From: AC-38 sp033856025
Lineage (GTDB): Bacteria; Actinomycetota; Thermoleophilia; Solirubrobacterales; Solirubrobacteraceae
Assembly (NCBI GenBank): GCA_033856025.1
Contig: JAWVFQ010000001.1
Span: forward strand, 75,433 to 139,432
Length of the DNA: 64,000 nucleotides
Direction: 5' to 3'
Shown here in pieces: positions 16,226 to 24,728 of the stretch (position 1 is its first letter; every line of letters begins with the position of its first letter). The position numbers and the translations under genes are program-made. The notes below the pieces were generated by a model. That model was not told the DNA's origin. It ran no database searches and saw only the letters and a list, made by a program, of their open reading frames with translations.

Positions 16226-17346
16226 CCGAGCCGCGGATCTCGGTCGCGGGCCCATGGATCACCGAGCTGGAGGTCGAGCGGGTCGCCGACGCCGTGCGAA
16301 CGGGCTGGTACGACGGCGCCGGCCGGCACGTGGCCGAGTTCGAGCGCGCCTTCGCGCGGTACACCGACCGCGAATACGGCATCGCCCTGCCCAGCTGCAC
16401 GTCCGGGCTCCACCTCACCCTCGCGGCGCTGGGCATCGGGCCGGGGCACCGGGTCGCCGTCCCGGACGTGACCTGGATCGCCACGTCGGCGCCGATCTCC
16501 TACGTCGGCGCAACGCCGGTCTTCGTGGACGTGGACCCCGTGTCCTGGTGCCTCTCCGCGGAGGCGCTGGAGCCCCTGCTGCCCGAGCTGGACGCCGTCA
16601 TCGCGGTGGACCTCTACGGCGCGATGCCCGACTACCCCGCCCTGGAGTCGATGACCTCGGACGCGCAGGTCCCGCTCGTCGAGGATGCCGCGGAGGCGAT
16701 CGGCTCCCGCTGGGGGGAGCGCCGGGCCGGGGGATTCGGAGTGGCCGCCGCCTTCAGCTTCCACGGCAGCAAGACGCTGACGACGGGCGAGGGAGGAATG
16801 CTCGTCACCGACTCGGCCGAGCTCCTGGAGCGCTGCCGGTTCCTGGCCGACCACGGCCGGATGCCCGGAGACACCCGTTTCGCGAACACGGAGGTGGCCT
16901 TCAAGTACAAGATGTCGGCGATGCAGGCCGCGCTCGGGCTTGCCCAGCTCGAACGGGTCGAGGACCTGGTCCAGCGCAAGCGCGAGATCTTCGGGTGGTA
17001 CCGCAGCCGGCTCGGCGACCGGCCGGACCTCGAGCTCAACGTCGAGCCCCCGGGTGCTCTCAGCTCGTACTGGATGGTCACGGTGCTCATCGACCGGGCT
17101 CTCGGTCTGTCGAAGTTCGAGGTCATCGAGCGGATGGCCGAGGCGGGGATCGATTGCCGGCCCATGTTCTCGCCGCTGAGCTCGCTCGAGGCCTACCGGG
17201 ACGCCGAGGACGGAGCCAGGGCGCGCGAGGCCAACTCAGTCTCCTACGACGTGGGACTTCGGGGCGTCAACCTGCCCAGCGGCCTGAACCTGACTGAGGA
17301 CATGGTCGAACGCGTCTGCATCACGCTGCGCGACGTGCTCGCCTGA
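16222..17346 (+). CDS. DegT/DnrJ/EryC1/StrS-family PLP sugar aminotransferase
   Basis: 374 aa. Fold-type I PLP enzyme with PSCTSGLHLTLAALGIGPG, PDVTWIATSAPISYVGATPV, VEDAAEA (Asp155 for the pyridine nitrogen) and SFHGSKTLTTGEGG with the PLP-binding Lys184. The family transaminates keto nucleotide sugars; GDP-perosamine synthase and desosamine enzymes are close relatives in pattern. Given the operon, the likely substrate is the C4-ketone of the CDP-linked, C-methylated sugar (inference). It is the last gene of the three-gene operon starting at 14220, and its product is the obvious partner of the formyltransferase at 13330-14166. Its end overlaps the convergent GT26 gene by 26 bases. Confidence 0.9.
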   Translation: MTEPRISVAGPWITELEVERVADAVRTGWYDGAGRHVAEFERAFARYTDREYGIALPSCTSGLHLTLAALGIGPGHRVAVPDVTWIATSAPISYVGATPVFVDVDPVSWCLSAEALEPLLPELDAVIAVDLYGAMPDYPALESMTSDAQVPLVEDAAEAIGSRWGERRAGGFGVAAAFSFHGSKTLTTGEGGMLVTDSAELLERCRFLADHGRMPGDTRFANTEVAFKYKMSAMQAALGLAQLERVEDLVQRKREIFGWYRSRLGDRPDLELNVEPPGALSSYWMVTVLIDRALGLSKFEVIERMAEAGIDCRPMFSPLSSLEAYRDAEDGARAREANSVSYDVGLRGVNLPSGLNLTEDMVERVCITLRDVLA

Positions 17347-18175
17347 GGCGCTGGCGCGCGAACTGGCGCGCGAAGCCCAGGACGAACCGCGGGTTGTAGC
17401 GGGCGTAGCGCCGCCAGAGGCGCCGCGGTTCGTGGGCCAGGCGGTACACCCACTCCAGGCCGACGGACTGCATCCAGGCGGGAGCCTGGGGCACGAGCCC
17501 GGCGTGGAAGTCAAACGCGGCGCCCACGCCGACGAGGATCGGCGCCTGGAGGGCATGCTGCATCTGAGCCATCCACTTCTCCTGCTTGGGCTGGCCGATC
17601 CCCACCCATACGATGTCCGCGCCGGAGCGGTTGATCTCCTCGACGATCGTCTGGCGCTCGTCCTCGGCGAGCTCGCGGAACGGCGGCGAGTACCCGCCGA
17701 CGATCTTGATGCCCGGATAGCGGCGGCGCAGGTTCAGGGCGAGCTGCACGAGCGCGCCCTGATTGCGGCCGCCGTACAGGAACATCCGCGCGCCCGTCCC
17801 CGCCGCGCGCTCGCAGTAGCGCGCCATCAGCTCCGGGCCGTAGACGCGGGAGGCGTCGCGGTGGCCGAGCAGCTTCATCGCCCAGACGAGCGGCTGGCCG
17901 TCGGGAACGCTCAGCGCCCCGTCCCCGAGCATGGCCTCCCGCGTCTCGGCGTCCTCCTGGGCGACCATGACGGCGTGGACGGCGGCCGGGATCACGTACC
18001 CGCGGCGGCGGGCGGCGACCATCTGGTCCATCCAGTCCATCGCCTGGGTGTAGTTCGTGAGCGCCAGCGGCACGCCCAGGACCGGGACCGTCGCCGGAGG
18101 CTCCGGCGCCGCCGTGGGCGCGCCCCGGAGGGAAGGTGCGGAACTCGGGATGTTGGCGATGTTCTCGTAGGGCAT
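17321..18175 (-). CDS. WecG/TagA/CpsF family (GT26) glycosyltransferase
   Basis: 284 aa. Diagnostic GT26 segments are VPAAVHAVMVAQED-like, SVPDGQPLVWAMKLLG, RMFLYGGRNQGALVQLA, IVWVGIGQPKQEKWMAQ and GVGAAFDFHAG. GT26 enzymes add the second sugar (ManNAc or ManNAcA type) to lipid-linked GlcNAc and are membrane-associated through a basic C-terminal tail; here the end is rich in Arg (FARQRLRRARR). I start at ATG 18175, which has GAGG 8 bases upstream; a GTG at 18214 would add 13 residues. It is last in a minus-strand run with two GT2 genes but has its own 92-base upstream gap with a possible promoter. Confidence 0.88.
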   Translation of the reverse strand: MPYENIANIPSSAPSLRGAPTAAPEPPATVPVLGVPLALTNYTQAMDWMDQMVAARRRGYVIPAAVHAVMVAQEDAETREAMLGDGALSVPDGQPLVWAMKLLGHRDASRVYGPELMARYCERAAGTGARMFLYGGRNQGALVQLALNLRRRYPGIKIVGGYSPPFRELAEDERQTIVEEINRSGADIVWVGIGQPKQEKWMAQMQHALQAPILVGVGAAFDFHAGLVPQAPAWMQSVGLEWVYRLAHEPRRLWRRYARYNPRFVLGFARQFARQRLRRARRAA

Positions 18176-18267
18176 GGAGGGCGCCTCGCCGGGACTCGCG
18201 TGAGCGGACGTCACATCGGGTCGGCGTGACGGTCTTTAACGCGGCTGGAGAGGAAAGGATGCGCGCT
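18176..18267 (-). promoter_or_regulatory. Upstream region of the GT26 gene containing a shared 13-base motif
   Basis: This 92-base gap is less G+C-rich than its surroundings, with GTTAAAG near 18240. It contains, on the minus strand, CGTCACGCCGACC (18231-18219), which also occurs upstream of the plus-strand GT2 gene at 30485 (30456-30468). An internal promoter for the GT26 gene is likely, but no -10/-35 pair can be assigned with confidence. Confidence 0.3.
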
Positions 18268-19230
18268 TTAGTGCCGCGATCGCTCTCCCGCGAGGCGACG
18301 CCACATCGCCCGCAGTATGGCGTGTATTCGCCGCGAGCGCGGTCTACGCACCGCGGTTTGCAGCGTGACGCCCCAATTTCTGTGGCCCCACAGGTACAGA
18401 CCCTTCCCGGCCACGACGGCGGGGGCCGCCACCGCGAGCGCGGCGCGGTCCCGGAGGCTGAGCCCGGCGAAGGCGGGGGCGTGGCCGGCGGCGTCGCGCG
18501 CCGCGTGGGCGCCGATCCAGCCGTACGGGAGGACGGTCTCGCGCCGCGGGATGCCGGCCAGCACCGCGGTGGCACGGAAGCTCGCGCTGGCGCCGCCGAG
18601 CTCCCGGTGGATCGTTATCCCGTCCAGCGTGGCGATCTTGCCCTGAGCGGCCAGGGACGCGACGTGCAGCCAGTCCGCGCCGACGACCCGGCGTGCCGGC
18701 GGAGCCAGTCGCACGGCGCCTCGGCGCACCATCCCGTAGAAGATCGCGTTGTCGGTCACCTGGAGGTAGTACTGGCACACGCGACGCAGCGCCGAGTCGC
18801 CCGTGACGTCGACGCTGCGACCGGCCAGGACGGTCTCGCCGTCGCGGTGGTACTGCGCCCGTCCCCCCGCCAGAACGTGGTCGGGGTGCGCGGTGAGGAA
18901 GCCGACGCAGGCCGACACGAAGCCGGGCGAGATCCAGTCGTCGTCTCCGAGCAGGAGCAGGAACTCGCCCTCCGCGTGGTCGATCACGAACTGGAAGTTC
19001 GCCATCGCTCCGCGGTTCTCAGGGTGGCGGATGACGCGCACGCGGGCGTCGGCGGCGGCGAACGCGGCGCAGACCGCCGGTGTGTCGTCAGTCGACGCGT
19101 TGTCCGCGACGAGCACGCGCAACTCGGGATAGTCCTGGGCCAGGATCGACTGCAGCGCTCGGCGCAGGCGCGGCGCGCGGTTGTACGTGGGGACCCCGAC
19201 CGTGACGAGCGGCCGCTGAGCGCTGGCCAT
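18268..19230 (-). CDS. GT2 glycosyltransferase
   Basis: 320 aa. N-terminal GT-A domain with VTVGVPTYNRAPRLRRAL, VLVADNASTDDTPAV, RHPENRGAMANFQ and the DxD region LLLLGDDDWISPGF. The rest (about 160-320) has no clear family; it contains a moderately hydrophobic stretch (AALAVAAPAVVAGKG) that may touch the membrane. Such enzymes transfer one sugar onto a lipid-linked oligosaccharide at the inner membrane face. It follows another GT2 gene at 6 bases distance and the two are surely cotranscribed. Donor and acceptor are unknown. Stop is TAA, less usual in this window. Confidence 0.82.
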   Translation of the reverse strand: MASAQRPLVTVGVPTYNRAPRLRRALQSILAQDYPELRVLVADNASTDDTPAVCAAFAAADARVRVIRHPENRGAMANFQFVIDHAEGEFLLLLGDDDWISPGFVSACVGFLTAHPDHVLAGGRAQYHRDGETVLAGRSVDVTGDSALRRVCQYYLQVTDNAIFYGMVRRGAVRLAPPARRVVGADWLHVASLAAQGKIATLDGITIHRELGGASASFRATAVLAGIPRRETVLPYGWIGAHAARDAAGHAPAFAGLSLRDRAALAVAAPAVVAGKGLYLWGHRNWGVTLQTAVRRPRSRRIHAILRAMWRRLAGERSRH

Positions 19231-19236
19231 GGCGCT

Positions 19237-20133
19237 CTACGCCGTTCGTCCCCGGTAGCCGCGCGCGTACGCCGCCAGGTGCAGGGTTCGGTAGACGCGG
19301 TCGCGGACGCGGCCCGGAGCCGCCTGCCACTCGAGCGGGATGGCTCTCAGGGCCCCGCCCAGCGCCCGAGTGGCGAGCCAGGACGCGCCACCCGGCCGGG
19401 GCAGAAGCGCCGCCCCCGGGTGCAGCTCGTTCACCACGCGAGCCGAGCGCCCGGCGATCTCCTGCCGGGCCAGGGAGGGGCCCAAGGTGGTCGCGTGGTC
19501 ATGGAGGGTCACGATCTGCGGCTCGTACGACAGCTCCATCCCGCGCTCGTGGAGGCGCAGCCCCAGCTCGAGGTCCTCGAAGAAGATCGGTATGCGCTCC
19601 TCGAAGCCGCCGACGGCGTCGAGCAGGGCACGCTTGAGCGACAGGTTGGAGGTGAACAGGCTGCGCCAGGACACCGGCCCGGGCTGCAGAGCGTCGTAGT
19701 TGAACTGGATGCCCCGGTCCAGCCAGCTCATCAGCGGGGTTATCTCGAGCTCGGGAGCCCACTGGATCCGGCCCAGCAGTGCGAACTCCGACTCGGGGCG
19801 CCTGGCATGGCGCTCGCAGTGGGCGGCGACGAAGTCGTCGGACGCCGGACGCGTGTCGTCCCCGACGAACACCAGGAGGCGCCCGGAGCTGCGCTCCACG
19901 CCGAGGTTGCGCGCCGCGCTGGCGCCCGGCTTGCGCTGCACGTGCACGGCGGCCGGCCAGGGGAAGCGCGCCAGACGCTCGCGCAGCACCGGGACCGTGT
20001 CATCGCGGGAACCGTTGTCCACCACGACCAGCTCTGCCCGATGCTCGCCGAGGACCTGCGTCTCCAGGGCATCGACCGTGCGCTGCAGCTTGGCCAGCCG
20101 GTCGCGGGTCGGAACGATCACGGAAACCTCCAC
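19237..20133 (-). CDS. GT2 glycosyltransferase
   Basis: 298 aa. GT-A features are VSVIVPTRDRLAKLQRTVDA, VVVDNGSRDDTVPVL, KPGASAARNLGVERSSG, VFVGDDTRP (DxD) and the FFEDLELGLRLHERG acidic motif (ED) that usually provides the catalytic base. The N-glycan-like pattern GASAARN is typical of GT2 enzymes in O-antigen and exopolysaccharide loci. First gene of a minus-strand run (19237, 18268, 17321), divergent from the GT4 gene at 20183. Only 49 bases separate the two start codons. Confidence 0.85.
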   Translation of the reverse strand: MEVSVIVPTRDRLAKLQRTVDALETQVLGEHRAELVVVDNGSRDDTVPVLRERLARFPWPAAVHVQRKPGASAARNLGVERSSGRLLVFVGDDTRPASDDFVAAHCERHARRPESEFALLGRIQWAPELEITPLMSWLDRGIQFNYDALQPGPVSWRSLFTSNLSLKRALLDAVGGFEERIPIFFEDLELGLRLHERGMELSYEPQIVTLHDHATTLGPSLARQEIAGRSARVVNELHPGAALLPRPGGASWLATRALGGALRAIPLEWQAAPGRVRDRVYRTLHLAAYARGYRGRTA

Positions 20134-20182
20134 GGACCCTGGGTATCACATCGCCGGCTCGGCCCGCGTACGGTTCGCGCCC

Positions 20183-22018
20183 ATGCGCGAATGGTTGTCC
20201 GGGGACGTTCTGCCTCGCGTGCGCGTCGCGGCGCGTCGCTTCGTGGACGACCGCCTGCGCCGCCCTTGGCTGGCCGGAATCAGCGCCCGGAGCCTTGTCC
20301 GAGGGCGCTTCGCGACAGCTCGCCGCGCCGCGGCGCTGGCGGCCGGAGGGCGCGGCGCCGCGGCCGTCCGCGCCTATGGCGACGAGGAGATCGGGGTGGT
20401 GCGGGACGGTCTCGACGCGGCGGCCGTGGACCGCGCTCGCCCGCTCGTCGTGCTGGGCGCGCGCGCCGCGCCGCTGGCCCGGGCGCTCCAGGCCGACTTC
20501 CGCGATGTGCGCACCGGCGCGAGCGGGCGGGGCGGCGGCGAGGATGCGGTCTCGATCCTGGAGGGCGCCGGCGAGGGCGCTGTCCCGGTTCTGGCCGGAT
20601 GGCTGGAGGCTGTCGTGCCGTCTCGCGCCGCCGAGCGGCTCGCCCAGCTGGGCGACCGCTCGCCGATCGTTGCGCTGGTGCCGGTCTGGCCGGAGGCCCG
20701 CCACGGTGCCATCGACGACGGCCCGGCGCGAACGCTGCGCACCCTGCGCTGGTGGGACGCCACGGCGAGACGGGCGGGGCTGGAGCCGGCGCTCGAGCTG
20801 CGGCGCGAGTCGCGCGGCTACCGCTGCCTCGTCCTGCGGACCGGGCCGACCGACGCCGCTCCGGCACCGCCTCCCGCGCGCGCGCCGGCTCCCACTCCGA
20901 ACCGGCCGCGGGTTCGGGTCAACGACGACCTCTCGGTTGCCGGGTCGTTCGCCTGGATCTCGTCGAGCCTGGCTGTCGCCCTGGACGAGATCGGCGTGCC
21001 GGTGTCGGTCGCACCCACCAAGGTCACGCCCACGCTGGAGCCCGCCACGCGCCGGCGACTGGACGAGCTGATGGCCCGCGACGGCGATGCGGGCCCGGTG
21101 GCGGGCGAGCTGGGCTGGACGCACTTCTGGCGGCGCTACCGCCGGACGCTGGGGGGAGCCAAGCCCCTGCCGCTGTTCGCGATCAACTACCGCTTCGCCC
21201 GGTCCGATCCAGGGGGGTTCGATCCCTGGATGCGGGGCCTCATCGCCGGTTCGGCCCCCATCGCTCCGATCTCGACCTTCTGCCGCGACGTGCTCGCCGA
21301 GGCCGGAGTGGCCCCGGAACGGCTCCACGTCGTCCCCATGGGATTCACGTCGGGCGCGGAGTCGCCCGGCTCCGGCGTCCTGCCCGGTGGCCGGGACCTG
21401 AAGGTCCTGCACGTCACCAACTCCCTCGACGCCGAGCGCAACGGGACCGACCTGGCCATCGAGGCCTTCGCCGCCGCCTTCGCTCCCGGCGACGCCGCCA
21501 CGCTGGTGGTTCGTGATTACGGGACGGGCTCGGCCGCTCTGCTGCGCTCGCTCGCGACCCTGCGCGACCGGGGCTACGACGCCCGCTACTGGCCCGTCTT
21601 CTTCCCCCAGGAGGCGCTGGGGAGGTTCCTCTCGGCGTTCGACGTCCTGCTCGCCCCCTTTCGCGGGGAGGGCTTCGGCATCAAGCTCCTCGACGCGATG
21701 GCGGCCGGCCTGGCCGTCATCGCGCCGCCGTTCGGGGGGCCCAGGGACTTCATGGTCCCGGACGCGACGCTCCACGTGCCCTACGACCTCGTGGCGGTCT
21801 CCTCCGGCTACGACAGCCGGTCGCTGGAGCTGGGCAACCGGCCGGAGTGGGCGCAGTGCCGGCCGGCCGGACTGGTCAGCGCCCTGGAGCTCGCCGCCGC
21901 CGACCCTGACGGCGTCCGGCGGAGGGGGGAGCTGGCCCGCCGCCACGCGCTGGCGGAGTTCAGCTGGCGGCGCAGCGCGGAGCGGGTCGCCGCGATCCTC
22001 GCGGAGGAGCTCGGCTGA
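20183..22018 (+). CDS. Two-part GT4 glycosyltransferase with an N-terminal domain of unknown type
   Basis: 611 aa. Residues about 1-225 are Ala/Arg-rich with no recognised family, followed by a Pro/Ala linker (about 226-245). Residues about 250-611 look like a GT-B fold family 4 enzyme: RVNDDLSVAGSFAWISSSLA, PISTFCRDVLAEAGV, KVLHVTNSLDAERNGTD, and the donor-binding LLAPFRGEGFGIKLLDAMA, where the E-x7-E-like acidic pair of GT4 is modified. TACGGT (20169-20174) sits 8 bases before the ATG. The TGA shares its A with the ATG of the flippase gene, so both are coupled. The extra N-terminal half is unusual for GT4 and may bind another partner. Confidence 0.75.
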   Translation: MREWLSGDVLPRVRVAARRFVDDRLRRPWLAGISARSLVRGRFATARRAAALAAGGRGAAAVRAYGDEEIGVVRDGLDAAAVDRARPLVVLGARAAPLARALQADFRDVRTGASGRGGGEDAVSILEGAGEGAVPVLAGWLEAVVPSRAAERLAQLGDRSPIVALVPVWPEARHGAIDDGPARTLRTLRWWDATARRAGLEPALELRRESRGYRCLVLRTGPTDAAPAPPPARAPAPTPNRPRVRVNDDLSVAGSFAWISSSLAVALDEIGVPVSVAPTKVTPTLEPATRRRLDELMARDGDAGPVAGELGWTHFWRRYRRTLGGAKPLPLFAINYRFARSDPGGFDPWMRGLIAGSAPIAPISTFCRDVLAEAGVAPERLHVVPMGFTSGAESPGSGVLPGGRDLKVLHVTNSLDAERNGTDLAIEAFAAAFAPGDAATLVVRDYGTGSAALLRSLATLRDRGYDARYWPVFFPQEALGRFLSAFDVLLAPFRGEGFGIKLLDAMAAGLAVIAPPFGGPRDFMVPDATLHVPYDLVAVSSGYDSRSLELGNRPEWAQCRPAGLVSALELAAADPDGVRRRGELARRHALAEFSWRRSAERVAAILAEELG

Positions 22019-23550
22019 TGGCGGGTCCGCCGCCGGACCTCCCGCAGGACGCGATCGACGAGGCCGCCGCGGCGACGCGGGCAGAGGCATCGGCGCAGGA
22101 CGTGCTGGACAGCCCGTCGGCCGGGGCCGCGGCGATTCGCGGCGGCGTGCTGCGCATCGTCGCCTACTTCGCCGGGGTCGTGCTGAGCATCGGCTCCGCG
22201 GCGCTGCTGTTCCGCCATCTGGGGGTGGACGGCGCCGGCCGCTACGTGACGGTGCTCTCCCTCGTCGCCGTGGTCGGCGGCCTTACGGAGGCCGGCCTCA
22301 CCGCGCTCGGCGTGCGCGAGCTGTCCCAGCGAGCCGGCGCGGAGCGCGGCGCGGTCATGCGCACGCTCCTGGGCGTCCGGCTGATGCTGACGAGCGCCGG
22401 CGTGCTGCTCGCCGGGCTGTTCGCAGGGCTCGCGGGATACGGCGAGGTGCTCGTGATCGGGACCCTGGTGGCCGGCGTCGGACTCGTCTTCCAGAACCTC
22501 CAGAGCACGCTCGCCATCTCCCTGATGACGCGCCTGCGGTTCGGCTGGGTGGCGATCGCCGACCTGCTTCGCCAGGTCGTCACGGTCGCGCTGATCGTGG
22601 CCCTGGTCGAGCTGGGCGCCAGCATCCTTCCCTTCCTGGCCGTCCCGGTGGCCGCGTCGCTCGTGGTGCTGGCGCTGTCGGTACGACTGGTGCGAGGCGA
22701 CGTCCCGGCCATCCCCTCCTTCGATTCGCGCGAGATGTGGCGCCTGACGCGCGAGGCGCTGCCGTTCGGCGTGGCGACGGCCGTCAACGCGATCTACTTT
22801 CGCGTGGCGATCATCATCGTCTCCCTCGTCGCGACGGCGCAGCAGACCGGGTACTTCGGCGCGTCCTTCCGCGTCATCGAGGTCCTGATCGTGATCCCCA
22901 GCCTGGCCGTCGGGGCCGTGTTCCCGATCTTCGCCCGAGCGGCGCGCGACGACCACACACGCCTGGCCTACGCGCTGGAGCGCTCGTTGGAGGCCTGCCT
23001 GATCTTCGGGTCGGTGGTGGCGCTCGGCGTGTCGGTCGGGGCGCCGTTCATCATCGACGTCGTCGCGGGGCCGAAGTTCGGCCCCGCCGTGGACGTGCTG
23101 CGGATACAGGGCCTGGCGCTGCTCGGGTCGTTCGCCACGGTGCCGTGGGGCTTCGTGCTGGTGAGCCTGGGCCGATATCGCGAGCTGCTCGTCATCAACG
23201 GAGTGGCGCTCGCGCTCAGCGCGGGGCTCACCGCGTTCCTGACGTCCGCCGACGGGGCGCGCGGCGCGGCCTTCGCCACCACCGTGGGTGAGTTCTTCCT
23301 CGCCGCGTCCGCGGCCTTCGTCCTGTACCGGTCCTACCCGGCGCTGCGCCCGTCGCTGCGAGTGGTCCCGGCGATCGTCGCGGCCGGTGCCCTCGCCGTG
23401 GCGGTCGCGGTGTTCGTTCCGCTCCCCGCCGTCGTGCTGGCGCCGCTGAGCGGCATCGTGTTCCTGACAGTGGTCGCCGCCGCCGGCGCGATCCCCGACG
23501 AGCTGTTCGCCGAGGTGCGAAAGCTCCGACACAGCCGGACCGCCGCGTGA
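22018..23550 (+). CDS. Wzx-like polysaccharide flippase (MOP superfamily)
   Basis: 510 aa. A polar N-terminal tail of about 38 residues precedes a polytopic membrane protein with roughly 12-14 hydrophobic spans. The first span region GVLRIVAYFAGVVLSIGSAA and the following FRHLGVDGAGRYVTVLSLV are the usual start of Wzx/RfbX-type lipid-linked oligosaccharide flippases. It would move undecaprenyl-linked repeat units from the inner to the outer membrane face. Translation is coupled to the upstream GT4 gene (TGATG) and the downstream GT4 gene (GTGA). Its presence indicates a Wzx/Wzy-type assembly branch, separate from the ABC exporter at 36.5-38.6 kb. Confidence 0.87.
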   Translation: MAGPPPDLPQDAIDEAAAATRAEASAQDVLDSPSAGAAAIRGGVLRIVAYFAGVVLSIGSAALLFRHLGVDGAGRYVTVLSLVAVVGGLTEAGLTALGVRELSQRAGAERGAVMRTLLGVRLMLTSAGVLLAGLFAGLAGYGEVLVIGTLVAGVGLVFQNLQSTLAISLMTRLRFGWVAIADLLRQVVTVALIVALVELGASILPFLAVPVAASLVVLALSVRLVRGDVPAIPSFDSREMWRLTREALPFGVATAVNAIYFRVAIIIVSLVATAQQTGYFGASFRVIEVLIVIPSLAVGAVFPIFARAARDDHTRLAYALERSLEACLIFGSVVALGVSVGAPFIIDVVAGPKFGPAVDVLRIQGLALLGSFATVPWGFVLVSLGRYRELLVINGVALALSAGLTAFLTSADGARGAAFATTVGEFFLAASAAFVLYRSYPALRPSLRVVPAIVAAGALAVAVAVFVPLPAVVLAPLSGIVFLTVVAAAGAIPDELFAEVRKLRHSRTAA

Positions 23551-24728
23551 CCGCCCTGCGCATCGGGCTCAACCTCACGTTCCTCGTCGCGGACTCCGGC
23601 GGCTCGGGAAGCTACGCGCGGGAGCTGATCCCGGCGCTGCTGGGCGTTGAGCCCGGGGTGCGGATCACCGGGTTCGTGAACGCGGACGCGCCGGACGCGG
23701 TCGCGCGCGCGCCCTGGGCCGGCGAGGTCGACTGGGTGCGCTTCCCGATTCACCCCCAGCGTCCCGGGCCGCTCGCGCCGCTGGTGTCCATGGCCGTCCA
23801 GTGGGGCGCACTGCCCGCGCTGGCGGCGCGCCGGCGTCTGGACGTCGTGCACGGCCTGGCCAACGTGGTGCCGCCGCTGCACCCACGGGTGGCCACCGTG
23901 GTCACCGTCCTCGACCTGATCTGGCTGCGCCACACGACGACGATGACGCGGCGCGCCACGCTGGGGATGCGCCTCGCGGTCCCGCCGAGCGCACGGACCG
24001 CGGACCGGGTGATCGCGATCTCGCGCGCCGCGCGCGACGACCTGGTCCGGACGCTGCGCCTCCCGCCCGCGCGGGTCGATGTCACGCATCTCGGCGTGCG
24101 CCTGGACGAGACCGTCCCGCCCACCCCGGAGATGGAGCTGCGCCAGAGCCTCGGCCTCGGCGACGCGCCGTTCGTGCTCTGCGTCGCGCAGGTGCGCCCC
24201 CACAAGAACATCGGCGGTCTGGTCGAGGCGCTGGCCCGGCTGGCCGACGAGCGGACGAACCTGGTGGTCGTCGGCCCGCACACCGGCCACGAGGAGGAGC
24301 TGCGCGCGCGCGCGGCGCGGCTGGGCGTCGACCGGCGCGTGCACCTGCCGGGCTGGGTCTCCGACCCCGATCTCGAGGGGCTCTATCGAGCGGCCGCGTG
24401 CTTCGCTCTGCCTTCGTTCGAGGAGGGGTTCGGGCTGCCGATCCTCGAGGCGATGCGGCGGGGGACGCCGGTCGCCTGCTCGGACGCCAGCTCGCTGCCC
24501 GAGGTGGCGGGCGACGCGGCTGTCCTCTTCGACCCTCACGACCCCTCCTCGATCGCCGCGGCGTTGGAGCGGCTGCTCGGCGACGACGCGCTGCGCGCCC
24601 GGCTGGCGCAGGCCGGCCTCGCGCGCTGCCGGGATTTCACCTGGGAGGCGACGGCGCGCGCGACGCTGCAGAGCTACCGGCGCGCGCTGGCGGAACCTCG
24701 CGCAGGACGCGCGCGAACTCGCGCTTGA
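23547..24728 (+). CDS. GT4 glycosyltransferase
   Basis: 393 aa, GT-B fold. N-terminal LRIGLNLTFLVADSGGSGSY, then DVVHGLANVVPP, DLIWLRHTTTM, and the GT4 donor domain with VAQVRPHKNIGGLVEAL, HLPGWVSDPDLEGLYRAA, and the catalytic E-x7-E in PSFEEGFGLPILEAMRRG. It probably adds mannose, rhamnose or glucose from a nucleotide donor. It starts with a GTG overlapping the flippase stop. The opening motif and overall layout match the GT4 gene at 26535 closely enough that the two are probably paralogues. Its last 92 bases overlap the convergent GT2 gene. Confidence 0.88.
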   Translation: MTALRIGLNLTFLVADSGGSGSYARELIPALLGVEPGVRITGFVNADAPDAVARAPWAGEVDWVRFPIHPQRPGPLAPLVSMAVQWGALPALAARRRLDVVHGLANVVPPLHPRVATVVTVLDLIWLRHTTTMTRRATLGMRLAVPPSARTADRVIAISRAARDDLVRTLRLPPARVDVTHLGVRLDETVPPTPEMELRQSLGLGDAPFVLCVAQVRPHKNIGGLVEALARLADERTNLVVVGPHTGHEEELRARAARLGVDRRVHLPGWVSDPDLEGLYRAAACFALPSFEEGFGLPILEAMRRGTPVACSDASSLPEVAGDAAVLFDPHDPSSIAAALERLLGDDALRARLAQAGLARCRDFTWEATARATLQSYRRALAEPRAGRARTRA

